Below the pieces are notes generated by a model that was given only the letters and a program-made list of their open reading frames with translations, was not told where the DNA came from and searched no databases. This document shows positions 6,702 to 15,310 of a stretch of DNA of 64,000 bases, one piece after another. The DNA is from Pseudoleptotrichia goodfellowii (lineage in GTDB: Bacteria > Fusobacteriota > Fusobacteriia > Fusobacteriales > Leptotrichiaceae). The stretch's first letter is position 1. Each line of letters opens with the position of its first letter. The stretch is taken from contig NZ_AP019822.1 of NCBI RefSeq assembly GCF_007990505.1, positions 806,001 to 870,000 of the forward strand, written 5' to 3'. A program made the position numbers and the translations under genes.

Positions 6702-8197
6702 GCGAAAAAACAAAAGACAATTCGGTTTATTTAATTTCAGTGTCTATTATAACTCTGGTTGTTTTATGCGGTCTTATATTTCCTAAAGGATTTGAGTTAT
6801 CGGCAAATATTTTGTTAAAAGGAATTGTTCATAATTTTGGATGGTTTTATACATTTGCAATGACCTGTTTTGTAGGATTTGCTATCTGGATAGCCTATTT
6901 TAGTAAATATAAAAACATGAAATTGGGACCCGATGATTCTAAACCTGAATACAGCAATTTATCATGGTTTGCAATGCTGTTTTCTGCGGGAATGGGAATA
7001 GGACTTGTTTTTTACGGAATATATGAGCCTCTATATCATTATGTAAATCCTATAGGAGCCGAATCAATGTCCGTTGATGCCGCTAAATTTGCTATGACGA
7101 AGTCGTTTCTTCATTGGGGATTGCATCCGTGGGCTAATTACAGTATATTGGGATTGGGATTAGCTTATATGCAGTTCAGAAGAAATAAACCGGGCTTAAT
7201 AAGCAGTTTATTTATACCGTTGATAGGCGAAGAAAAAGCAAAAGGGTATATCGGAAAACTTATTGATATATTGGCAATATTTGCTACTGCTGCGGGAATG
7301 GCTACATCATTAGGATTGGGAACATATCAAATCAGCAGCGGATTGAACTTTATGTTTAAAATTCCCGAAACAACTCTTATACAAATAATAATAGTTGTTG
7401 TTATTACTATTATATATACTTGGACAGCTGTAACGGGAATTGATAAAGGAATAAAATTTATTTCAAATTTGAATATGATTTTGGTTGTGGCTTTATTAGG
7501 TTTATCAATTATATTCGGACCGACTATTGATATTCTTAATATTTTCGGTGAAAGTACAGGAAATTATTTGCAAAGTTTGTTATCCAATACATTTGAAATA
7601 GGAGCTTTCAGCAAAACCGACTGGTATGGAGCGTGGACATTATTTTACTGGGCATGGTGGATTGCGTGGGCACCTTTTACAGGAACTTTTATAGCGAGAA
7701 TTTCCAAAGGACGTACAATAAGAGAATTTATAAGCGGTGTGCTTATTGTGCCGTCGTTAGTATCGTTTTTCTGGTTTTCAATATTCGGAGCAATAGATTT
7801 TGCAGTAGCAAAAGAAGTATTGGTAGAGGCTTCCAAAAATGCTTCAACTGCATTTTTCATGGTTATTAATAATATAACATTGGGAAATGTTATATCTGTA
7901 ATAGCAATAGCTTTGCTGTTTACTTTCTTTATTACTTCGGCAAACTCGGCAACATTTGTTTTAGGTATGTTGTCTCATGAAGGAGATTTAAATCCGCCTA
8001 ACTCGAAAAAACTCGTATGGGGAATTATACAATCGGCATTGGCTTTATCGTTGATGATAGGTTCGGCAAACGGATTGAAAATGTTACAGACAGTATCTAT
8101 CGTAGCGGCATTTCCTTTTGCGTTTATAATGTTACTGACTATAGTTTCTATAATGAAAGCTCTAAAAGAAGATGATCAATACAATCAATTAAAATAA
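6698..8197 (+). CDS. BCCT-family betaine/choline/carnitine transporter
   Basis: 499-residue inner-membrane carrier with about twelve hydrophobic segments. The blocks FAMLFSAGMGIGLVFYGIYEP, FFHWGLHPWANY-like (FLHWGLHPWANY) and FYWAWWIAWAPFTGTFIARI are diagnostic of BCCT carriers; the last contains the Trp-rich betaine-binding segment of TM8. It is first in the operon with grdI and grdH, 15 nt ahead of grdI, which makes glycine betaine the likely substrate. BCCT members are Na+- or H+-driven symporters or exchangers. No long hydrophilic C-terminal tail as in osmosensing members, which fits a catabolic rather than osmotic role. Confidence 0.93.
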   Translation: MSEKTKDNSVYLISVSIITLVVLCGLIFPKGFELSANILLKGIVHNFGWFYTFAMTCFVGFAIWIAYFSKYKNMKLGPDDSKPEYSNLSWFAMLFSAGMGIGLVFYGIYEPLYHYVNPIGAESMSVDAAKFAMTKSFLHWGLHPWANYSILGLGLAYMQFRRNKPGLISSLFIPLIGEEKAKGYIGKLIDILAIFATAAGMATSLGLGTYQISSGLNFMFKIPETTLIQIIIVVVITIIYTWTAVTGIDKGIKFISNLNMILVVALLGLSIIFGPTIDILNIFGESTGNYLQSLLSNTFEIGAFSKTDWYGAWTLFYWAWWIAWAPFTGTFIARISKGRTIREFISGVLIVPSLVSFFWFSIFGAIDFAVAKEVLVEASKNASTAFFMVINNITLGNVISVIAIALLFTFFITSANSATFVLGMLSHEGDLNPPNSKKLVWGIIQSALALSLMIGSANGLKMLQTVSIVAAFPFAFIMLLTIVSIMKALKEDDQYNQLK

Positions 8198-8212
8198 AAC
8201 TGGGAGGAATAT

Positions 8213-9541
8213 ATGAAAAAGTTAAGAATTCACAATTTTCACGTAAAAGATGTTGTATTCGGTGAAAAGACAAAATATGAAAATGGAGTTTTGTATATAA
8301 ACAAAGAAGAAGCACTAAATTTTATAAAAGAAGATAAGCATATTACAAGTGCAGATATAGAAATTGCAAAACCGGGAGAAGATATACGTATCGTACCTGT
8401 TAAAGAGGCAATAGAGCCTCGTGCGAGAAAAGACGGAAGAGCTGCATTTCCGGGAGTAACAGGAGATCTTGCTCCTTGCGGAGAAGGAGATTTGTATGCT
8501 CTTAAAGGAGTTTCGGTACTCGGTGTAGGTATGCACTGGGGGTCTTTCGGAGACGGACTTATCGATATGTCGGGAGAAGGACAGAAATATACAATATACG
8601 GAGAACTTATAAATATATGTCTTGTTGCTGATACTGATGAAGAATTTGAAAGACATGAACAACAAAAGAAAAACAGAGCAATCAGATGGGCAAGTCATAA
8701 ATTTTCCGAATATTTGGCTAAAGCAGTGTTGGAACAGACTTCAAACGATATAGAAGAATACGATTTTGAATCTGTAAGAAACAGAAAAGCAGATGTAGAA
8801 AAACTTCCGAGTGTAGTATTGGTAATGCAACCTCAATCTCAAATGGAAGAAATGGGATATAACGATTTAATATACGGATGGGATTTAAACCACTATGTTC
8901 CTACATTTGTAAATCCTAATGAAATACTTGACGGAGCTATTATATCCGGTTCATTTATGCCTGCTTCATCAAAATGGTCTACATACGATATGCAAAATTT
9001 CCCTATTATAAAAGAATTGTATAAAGAACACGGTAAGACAGTTAATTTCTTGGGAGTTATCCTTTCCAATCTGAACGTTTCATTGGAACAGAAAGAAAGA
9101 TCCGCAATCTTTGTTGCAAATCTTGCAAAAGCATTGGGAGCTGACGGAGCGATAGTTACAGAAGAAGGTTACGGAAACCCTGATACTGACTATATAAGAT
9201 GTATAGTTGCATTGGAAGATGTAGGAGTTAAAGTAGTAGGAATAAGTAACGAGTGTACAGGTAGAGACGGAGCAAGTCAGCCGTTAGTTGTGCTGGATGA
9301 AAAAGCAGATGCGTTAGTGTCTACAGGAAATGTATCAGAAATGATAGAACTTCCTGCAGCTAAAAAAGTTATAGGAGAACTTCAGTCATTGGCAAGAGAC
9401 GGATTGTCGGGAGGATGGGCTCACGATGAGATATTAGGTCCGAGTGTAAGAGAAGACGGTTCAATTATAATGGAAAATAATGCGATGTTCTGCGGAGATG
9501 CTATAGCGGGATGGTCTATAAAAACAATGAAAGAATTTTAA
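8213..9541 (+). CDS. grdI: Betaine reductase component B alpha/beta-type subunit (GrdI)
   Basis: 442-residue homologue of the GrdE/GrdG proprotein, next to grdH and a BCCT betaine carrier. At the position where glycine and sarcosine types have Asn-Cys (the pyruvoyl precursor) this protein has Ser247-Phe248 (IISGSFMPAS). It should therefore remain uncut and lack a pyruvoyl group. This fits betaine, whose quaternary nitrogen cannot form a Schiff base. Other family blocks (IEPRARKDGRAAFPGVTG, EEGYGNPDTD) are kept. It is 37 nt ahead of grdH with an AGGAGG site for the latter. Confidence 0.88.
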   Translation: MKKLRIHNFHVKDVVFGEKTKYENGVLYINKEEALNFIKEDKHITSADIEIAKPGEDIRIVPVKEAIEPRARKDGRAAFPGVTGDLAPCGEGDLYALKGVSVLGVGMHWGSFGDGLIDMSGEGQKYTIYGELINICLVADTDEEFERHEQQKKNRAIRWASHKFSEYLAKAVLEQTSNDIEEYDFESVRNRKADVEKLPSVVLVMQPQSQMEEMGYNDLIYGWDLNHYVPTFVNPNEILDGAIISGSFMPASSKWSTYDMQNFPIIKELYKEHGKTVNFLGVILSNLNVSLEQKERSAIFVANLAKALGADGAIVTEEGYGNPDTDYIRCIVALEDVGVKVVGISNECTGRDGASQPLVVLDEKADALVSTGNVSEMIELPAAKKVIGELQSLARDGLSGGWAHDEILGPSVREDGSIIMENNAMFCGDAIAGWSIKTMKEF

Positions 9542-9578
9542 AATGAAAATATAAAAATTCATTATACAGGAGGAAAAT

Positions 9579-10886
9579 ATGAAAAAAGCAATTCATTATA
9601 TAAATCAATTTTTTGGAGGAATCGGGGGAGAAGACAAGGCTGACTTTAAACCTGAGTTAAAGGAAGGAGTCGTAGGTCCTGGAATGGCTCTTAATTCATT
9701 AATGAAAGAAGTGCAGATAACTCATACAATCATTTGTGGAGATAACTACATGGGATCTAATAAAGATGAAGCTATATCGGAAATCATGAATTTAATAAAA
9801 GATTTGGACTTTGATTTCTTTATAGCGGGACCTGCATTTCAGGCAGGAAGATACGGAGTAGCATGCGGTAACATATGTAAGGCTATTAAAGATAAATATC
9901 ATATTCCTGTGGTAACTTCTATGAACGTGGAAAATCCGGGAGTAGAAATGTTTAAAAAAGAAATGCCCGTTTTTGAAGGCGGACATTCGGCAGCTGCAAC
10001 GAAAAACGATGCAGAACTTATGGCTAAATATATAGATAAAATAGCTAAAAATGAAACTTTGGGCGGAGCCGAAGAAAACGGATACTTCCCGAGAGGAGTA
10101 AGACATCAGGTATGGCTTGATTCAAAAGTAAGTGCAGCAAAACGTGGTGTAGATATGCTTGTTAAAAAACTTAACGGAGAAAAATTTGAAACTGAATTAC
10201 CTATACCTAAAAAAGATTCAGTACCTGTAGCTACACCTATAAAAAACTTGAAAAATGCAAAAATTGCTATTTTAACTACAGGAGGTATCGTTCCTGTGGA
10301 TAACCCTGACAGAATACAGTCAGCATCTGCAACAAGATGGGGAAGATATGATATATCCAAAATGGACAGATTAAAAGGCGGAGAATTTAAAACAATTCAC
10401 GCAGGATTTGATCCTGCAGCTGCAGACAATGACCCTAACGTAATCGTTCCTTTGGATGCAATGAGAAACTTATTGAAAAAAGGTGTTTACGGAAAACTTC
10501 ATGATTATTTCTACAGTACAGTAGGTACAGGAACTACTCAGGCCGAAGCATCAAGAATGGGTAAAGAAATGCTGGAACATTTAAAAGCCGATAATGTAGA
10601 CGGCGTTATAATGGTTTCCACTTGAGGTACTTGTACACGTTGCGGTGCAACGATCGTTAAAGAAATAGAAAAAGCGGGAATACCTATAGTTCAAATGTGT
10701 AACTTGGTACCGGTAGCCTTAACAGTAGGAGTTAATAAAATAGTTCCTACTATATCAATACCTTATCCTTTAGGAGATCCTGCTACACCGAAAGAAGAAC
10801 AGTATGAATTGAGAGAACACAGAGTAGCTGTGGCATTGGATGCATTGACAAAAGATGTAGACGGTCAGACAGTATTCAGAGTATAA
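9579..10886 (+). CDS. grdH: Betaine reductase component B gamma subunit, selenoprotein (GrdH)
   Basis: A 435-residue selenoprotein: UGA at 10623-10625 encodes Sec349 in MVST-U-GTCTRCGATIV, then 86 more codons to TAA. A SECIS hairpin (CGTTGC-GGT-GCAACG) follows at 18 nt spacing. It pairs with GrdI as the betaine-specific component B, splitting betaine to trimethylamine and a carboxymethyl-selenoether handed to GrdA. The betaine call rests on the BCCT neighbour and the missing pyruvoyl Cys in its partner. It is closely related to the gamma subunit at 3177-4496. A perfect terminator closes the operon. Confidence 0.9.
10623..10652 (+). promoter_or_regulatory. Sec codon and SECIS of GrdH
   Basis: UGA 10623-10625, 18 nt, GGT loop 10644-10646 closed by the six-pair stem CGTTGC/GCAACG. 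Confidence 0.88.
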
Positions 10887-10907
10887 AAAATATAAATTAG
10901 AAAAATT

Positions 10908-10939
10908 TCCCGGGAGAGAATGATCCCGGGATTTTTTTT
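10908..10939 (+). terminator. Terminator of the betaine reductase operon
   Basis: TCCCGGGA (10908-10915) and TCCCGGGA (10924-10931) form an eight-pair stem with loop GAGAATGA, followed by eight T. Confidence 0.92.
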
Positions 10940-10995
10940 GAAAGTAACGGAAAATCTTTAACGGATTTTTCATAAAAAAGTAGAAAATACAGCTA

Positions 10996-11024
10996 TTGAC
11001 AAAGTAAAAAAAGTGGGGTATTCT
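10996..11024 (+). promoter_or_regulatory. Promoter of the selenium-supply operon
   Basis: TTGACA (10996-11001), 17 nt, TATTCT (11019-11024). The approximately 75-nt untranslated leader after it does not contain the Sec ORF cassette found before the two reductase operons. Confidence 0.72.
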
Positions 11025-11103
11025 ATTTATAGAAAAATTTTTAAATATATTAAGAAAATAAATAAATGTCTAAACATTAAGATAAGAAAAGGAGATGATT
11101 TGA

Positions 11104-12258
11104 TTGATATATCTTGACAGTGCTGCAACATCCTACTATAAACCTGAAGAAGTAGCAACGGCAGTTTACAATGCAATAAAAACTATGGGAAACAGTTCAA
11201 GAGGAGTAAATAAAGCATCTCTTTCTGCGACGAGGATAATTTTTGAAACGAGAGAAAAATTAGCTAAACTTTTTAATGTTAAAAATTCAAGTCAAATAGC
11301 TTTTATGCAAAATTCCACAGAAGCTTTAAATGTAGCTGTAAACGGTATATTTACAGGGAAAGAGCATATTATTACTACAGAAGCTGAACATAATTCGGTA
11401 TTAAGACCTCTTTATAATCTCAAAAAAAAGGGACTTGAATTGACAATTCTCAAATGTGATAAAAACGGTGAATGTGATTTTTCGGAAATTGAAAAAAATA
11501 TAAAAGACAATACAAAAGCATTTATATGTACACATGCTTCAAATCTCACAGGAAATATAATGGATATAAAAAAAGCGGGAGAAATATGTAAAAAAAATAA
11601 TATTATTTTTGTTGTGGACGCTTCTCAGACAGCAGGAGTTATTCCTGTAGATGTTATTGAAAATAATATCGATATTCTTTGTTTTACAGGACATAAAAGT
11701 CTTATGGGTCCTCAGGGAACGGGGGGGATATATGTAAAAGAAGGAATAGAACTTATACAGACAAAAGTCGGAGGCAGCGGAACTCATACTTATGAAAAGG
11801 ATCATCCTTCAGAAATGCCTGAAAGACTTGAAGCGGGAACGTTAAACGGACACGGTATCGCAGGCTTAAATGCCGCACTTGATTTTTTGGAAAAAACCGG
11901 AATTGACAATATACATAAAAAAGAAATGGAATTAATGTGGAAATTTTATGAAGGAATTAGGGATATAAAGGGCATCAGAATATACGGCAAATTTTATGAA
12001 GGAGAGAAAAGGGTCAACAGAGCTCCTATTGTAACAATTAACTTAAATAATATAGATTCATCTGAAATATGCGATATTCTTGATAGCGAATATAGTATTG
12101 TTACAAGATGCGGAGGACATTGTGCTCCTCTTATGCACAAAGCATTGGGAACTGATAAAACAGGGGCTGTTAGATTCAGTTTTTCATATTTTAATAGTGA
12201 AAAAGATATCGAAGAAGCGGTAAAGGCCGTAAAAGAAATATCCGAATACGATTTCTAA
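11104..12258 (+). CDS. Cysteine desulfurase / selenocysteine lyase family protein (class V aminotransferase fold)
   Basis: 384-residue PLP enzyme of the SufS/NifS group. Visible features: N-terminal YLDSAATS, aspartate of DASQ (D172), PLP lysine in FTGHKSLMGPQG (K198), and the mobile catalytic loop RCGGHCAPL (Cys340, with an extra Cys336). It releases sulfur or selenium from (seleno)cysteine as a bound per(sel)enide. Because it is followed by a YedE-type transporter, a DUF3343 carrier and a selenium-type LysR gene, I infer delivery of selenium to SelD. The start is TTG, with AAAAGGAGA 8 nt upstream; no ATG fits better. Confidence 0.85.
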   Translation: MIYLDSAATSYYKPEEVATAVYNAIKTMGNSSRGVNKASLSATRIIFETREKLAKLFNVKNSSQIAFMQNSTEALNVAVNGIFTGKEHIITTEAEHNSVLRPLYNLKKKGLELTILKCDKNGECDFSEIEKNIKDNTKAFICTHASNLTGNIMDIKKAGEICKKNNIIFVVDASQTAGVIPVDVIENNIDILCFTGHKSLMGPQGTGGIYVKEGIELIQTKVGGSGTHTYEKDHPSEMPERLEAGTLNGHGIAGLNAALDFLEKTGIDNIHKKEMELMWKFYEGIRDIKGIRIYGKFYEGEKRVNRAPIVTINLNNIDSSEICDILDSEYSIVTRCGGHCAPLMHKALGTDKTGAVRFSFSYFNSEKDIEEAVKAVKEISEYDF

Positions 12259-12300
12259 CAATTGGTAACAAAATTATAATATAAAGGAGATTGTGATACT

Positions 12301-13395
12301 ATGGAAATTACAAATTCAAAAAAAGGGTTATTAATGGGTATTTTGATGGGTTTAGTAGCAGTAATGCTTGCTATTGCAGGAAATCCTAAAAATATGGCAA
12401 TATGTTTGGCATGTTTTATACGTGATATGTCAGGATCGATGAAGTTCCATACTGCACCAGTTGTTCAATATTTTAGACCTGAAATAGTAGGAATGGTACT
12501 GGGAGCATTTATAATGTCTATCTTCAGTAAAGAATACAAGGCTACAGCAGGATCTTCGCCTGTAATAAGATTTTTCTCGGGAATGGCAATGATGATAGGA
12601 GCCTTAGTATTTTTAGGTTGTCCTACAAGAATGATACTTCGTATGGCAAGCGGAGATATGAGTTCTTATGTAGGATTAGTAGGATTTTTGGCAGGAATAG
12701 GGACAGGTTCATTCTTTATAAAAAAAGGGTATTCATTAGAAAAAAATGTGGAAGTGAAAAAAGAAAACGGATATATTTTCCCGATTGTTATGGCAATACT
12801 TTTAATTTTAAGTGCAGTAACAACAGGATTGTTTGCAGCGAGTACAAAGGGACCGGGAAGTGTTCATGCACCTCTTATTCTTTCTCTTTTGGGAGGACTT
12901 ATAGTGGGAGCAATAGCTCAAAAATTCAGAGTATGTTTTACAGGAGCTTTCAGAAATATTATATTATTGAAAAATTTTGAAGTATTCTCAGTGATTTTCG
13001 GTATGTTTATTACAGTTATGATTTATAATATCGCAACAGGACAGTTCAAATTTGTACCTTACGGTCCGGTAGCACATGCAGAAGCACTTTGGAATATTTT
13101 AGGATTGTATGTAGTAGGATTTGCAGGAATATTACTTGGAGGATGCCCTCTAAGACAGGTAATTCTTGCAGGACAAGGTTCTTCAGATTCAGTAATTACC
13201 GTAATAGGAATGTTTGTAGGAGCGGCAGCAGCACATAACTTTAAATTGGCAGCAGGACCTGCTACAAAAGCAACAGGAACAACTCCGGCAGCAATAGGAG
13301 GTCCCGGAATTAACGGAAAAATAATGGTTATAGTATGTATAATTTACTTGTTCTACGTAGCAATAACAGGACTTAAAAAGGAAAAGACTGAATGA
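12301..13395 (+). CDS. yedE: YedE-family putative selenium transporter
   Basis: 364-residue membrane protein with two repeated sulfur-transport-like halves and about ten hydrophobic segments. Conserved Cys motifs are CLACFIRDMSGS (near residue 40), LGCPTRMI and GGCPLRQVI near the C-terminus, as in the YeeE/YedE group; the YedE branch travels with selenium genes. It sits between the lyase and DUF3343 genes, 42 nt after the former. Its stop overlaps the next ATG (ATGA). Transport of selenite, selenide or another selenium species is inferred from context; direct substrate knowledge for the family is limited. Confidence 0.88.
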   Translation: MEITNSKKGLLMGILMGLVAVMLAIAGNPKNMAICLACFIRDMSGSMKFHTAPVVQYFRPEIVGMVLGAFIMSIFSKEYKATAGSSPVIRFFSGMAMMIGALVFLGCPTRMILRMASGDMSSYVGLVGFLAGIGTGSFFIKKGYSLEKNVEVKKENGYIFPIVMAILLILSAVTTGLFAASTKGPGSVHAPLILSLLGGLIVGAIAQKFRVCFTGAFRNIILLKNFEVFSVIFGMFITVMIYNIATGQFKFVPYGPVAHAEALWNILGLYVVGFAGILLGGCPLRQVILAGQGSSDSVITVIGMFVGAAAAHNFKLAAGPATKATGTTPAAIGGPGINGKIMVIVCIIYLFYVAITGLKKEKTE

Positions 13396-13628
13396 GAGAA
13401 AAAAAAGAAAAAATAATACTGACTTTTCATACAACATCTGAATCAATGAGAGTTGAAAAAATATTTAAAGAATACGGAATTGAAGGCAGACTGATACCTG
13501 TTCCGAGAAAAATTTCAGCAGGTTGCGGAATTGCATGGTGTTCGGATATAGAATTAAAAGAAAAGATTATAGAAGTTATAGAAGAAAAAAAAATAGAAAT
13601 GGAAGGAATACATGAGTTTATTATGTAA
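13392..13628 (+). CDS. DUF3343 putative Se/S carrier protein
   Basis: 78-residue DUF3343 protein with the pattern ILTFHTTSESMRVEKIF, RLIPVPRKISAGCGIAWC. The conserved Cys in AGCG is the likely carrier residue. It overlaps the yedE stop by 4 nt, which indicates coupled translation. A second DUF3343 gene is in the selD-selA operon at 38948-39247. The role proposed for the family is to hold selenium or sulfur between lyase and SelD; this is by association only. Confidence 0.85.
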   Translation: MREKKEKIILTFHTTSESMRVEKIFKEYGIEGRLIPVPRKISAGCGIAWCSDIELKEKIIEVIEEKKIEMEGIHEFIM

Positions 13629-13671
13629 GTGTTTTTCTTTTTTATAAAAAAAGTAGCAAAAAATATTTATT

Positions 13672-13766
13672 GGAGATTTGATCTCATATCTCCCGCATTA
13701 CCGTAGTCGACGTAGGAGCGAAGGTCCCGGGTAGCGGGAGTATGAGGGCGGCGATGAGCCCTCATA
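13672..13766 (+). ncRNA. Unidentified GC-rich structured RNA element
   Basis: A GC-rich island in AT-rich surroundings between the DUF3343 and LysR genes. CTCCCGC (13690-13696) pairs with GCGGGAG (13734-13740), extended outward by CTCATA/TATGAG and inward by TACC/GGTA and GGA/TCC. TATGAGGGC (13741-13749) can instead pair with GCCCTCATA (13758-13766), excluding the outer stem. No T-tract follows on either strand, so it is not a simple terminator. I match it to no riboswitch or ribozyme class I can recall. It is either the 5' leader of the LysR mRNA or the 3' end of the selenium operon. Confidence 0.55.
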
Positions 13767-13813
13767 AAAAACATTTTTATCTATGTATATTCAATATAAG
13801 AAACGGAGAAAAT

Positions 13814-14722
13814 ATGGATTTTAAACAATTGGAAGTCTTTGTTCGGCTTGCTGAAAATAAGAGTTTTTCTGCAACGGCAAATGAGCTTAAAATATCTCAA
13901 CCTACAGTAAGTCTGCATATAAAGCAGTTGGAAGAGGAGCTGGATGCTCCTTTGTTTGTGCGTTCTACAAGAGAGTTGAAAATAACATTGACAGGAGAGA
14001 AACTATACAGACAGGTAAAAGAACTGTTGGAAAAGAAAGAATCCATAGTAAAATCCTTTTCAAATAAACGAAAAAAAGAAATGATATTGGGAGTATCTAC
14101 AATATCGGCAAATTATATTATGCCTCCTTTAATAAAAAAGTTCAATGAGGAGTTTCCGGATGTTTATGTAAATATATCCGAGAAAAACAGTGCCGAAACT
14201 ATAAAAAAAGTATCCGATTATAAAGTGGACATAGGGATAGTTGGAATGAAAATTCATGATGAAAACTGTGAATTTTATCCTATTTATAAGGATGAATTTG
14301 TATTTATAGCACCGAATACCGATTATTACAGAAAGCTGAAGGAAAGTAATCCGTCTTTAAAAGAACTGGTTAAAGAGCCTTTTATTTTGAGAGAAGACGG
14401 ATCGGGAGTAAAAAGAAACACTGAACTGATTTTTCAGTCTCAAAATGTAAATCCCGCCTCGATTAATACAGTTGCATCGGTAAACGGCATAGAAGTTATG
14501 AAACAACTGGTGGCAAGGGGAGTGGGAACTTCGCTTATTTCTAAAATTGCGGTAGAAGCCTGGGTTAAAAGGGGAGAACTTTTGGAAATTGAAATAAAAG
14601 AAAATCCGCATCAATATCGGCAGTTGTATTTAGTGTGGAATAAAAAAATAACATTGCCGACACATGTGCAGGAATTTTTAAAAATAGCAAAGAGAGGAGA
14701 TATTTGGGATAAATCAAAATAG
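13814..14722 (+). CDS. LysR-family regulator, selenium-metabolism type
   Basis: 302-residue LysR-type regulator. An N-terminal winged helix (MDFKQLEVFVRLAENKSFSA, with recognition helix QPTVSLHIKQLEEEL) is followed by a periplasmic-binding-like effector domain from about residue 90. I chose ATG 13814 (ACGGAG 5 nt upstream) over an upstream ATG whose extra residues overlap the structured RNA. A subgroup of LysR regulators is regularly found next to yedE/yedF and selenium genes; position here fits that group. The target and ligand are not known from sequence. Confidence 0.85.
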   Translation: MDFKQLEVFVRLAENKSFSATANELKISQPTVSLHIKQLEEELDAPLFVRSTRELKITLTGEKLYRQVKELLEKKESIVKSFSNKRKKEMILGVSTISANYIMPPLIKKFNEEFPDVYVNISEKNSAETIKKVSDYKVDIGIVGMKIHDENCEFYPIYKDEFVFIAPNTDYYRKLKESNPSLKELVKEPFILREDGSGVKRNTELIFQSQNVNPASINTVASVNGIEVMKQLVARGVGTSLISKIAVEAWVKRGELLEIEIKENPHQYRQLYLVWNKKITLPTHVQEFLKIAKRGDIWDKSK

Positions 14723-14727
14723 AAAGT

Positions 14728-14773
14728 GTGTGTTTTGAGTGTGAAAATAGATGGCAAAACTAAAAAAACACAC
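14728..14773. terminator. Possible bidirectional terminator between convergent genes
   Basis: GTGTGTTTT (14728-14736) pairs with AAAACACAC (14765-14773) between the converging LysR and GNAT genes; T-runs are weak and the loop is long. Confidence 0.35.
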
Positions 14774-14778
14774 AAAAA

Positions 14779-15270
14779 CTATATCTTCTCATAAACAAAA
14801 CGTGGAGTTCCGTCAGTCACATAAATAATACCGCATTTATAGAAACCGTTTTTTTCTATTAAATGCTGCATTATTTTATTATCTTTGTGTGTATCAATTC
14901 TTAAATGACTGATTTTCGATTCACAAAATGTGATAATCTCATTAAAAATTCCTTTTGATTTCCCGTTACTTGCAACCCGATGAACGGTTCCGTATTTTTC
15001 ATATGAAAGCCATTCACCGTTTTTTATTATGGAATAAGTAGGATCATTTCCTATTATAAATGCAAATACTCCGCAAATAAAACCTGATTTTTCAATAATA
15101 TAAAGTTGCTTCTTTTCTATATCTTCTTTGATTAAACTTTCAGGCGGGAATTTATTTACCCATTGATTTCTGTTTCCTGTCTGTTTCATAAATTTCCTTG
15201 CATATTCATAAATATCCATTATTTCTTTCAAATCGGATAAATCTGCATTGCGAATGTTTGGGGTACTCAT
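14779..15270 (-). CDS. GNAT-family N-acetyltransferase
   Basis: 163-residue GNAT-like protein (IRNADLSDLKEIMDIYEYAR at the N-terminus; LYIIEKSGFICGVFAFIIG as beta4; VASNGKSKGIFNEIITFC in place of the usual acetyl-CoA loop; LRIDTHKDNKIMQHLIEKNGF as the C-terminal helix-strand). Such variants acylate small molecules or proteins; the substrate is not predictable. It is 41 nt downstream of the GntR gene on the same strand, so they may be co-transcribed. RBS GAGGAG lies just upstream of the ATG. Confidence 0.8.
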   Translation of the reverse strand: MSTPNIRNADLSDLKEIMDIYEYARKFMKQTGNRNQWVNKFPPESLIKEDIEKKQLYIIEKSGFICGVFAFIIGNDPTYSIIKNGEWLSYEKYGTVHRVASNGKSKGIFNEIITFCESKISHLRIDTHKDNKIMQHLIEKNGFYKCGIIYVTDGTPRFVYEKI

Positions 15271-15310
15271 AAATATTCTCCTCTGAAGATAAAATCGGTT
15301 TAAGTTGTAT

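Noticed and set aside
13672-13766. GC-rich element as hammerhead, T-box, fluoride, Moco or c-di-GMP RNA
   Set aside because: The core sequences I remember for those classes are absent; left unidentified.
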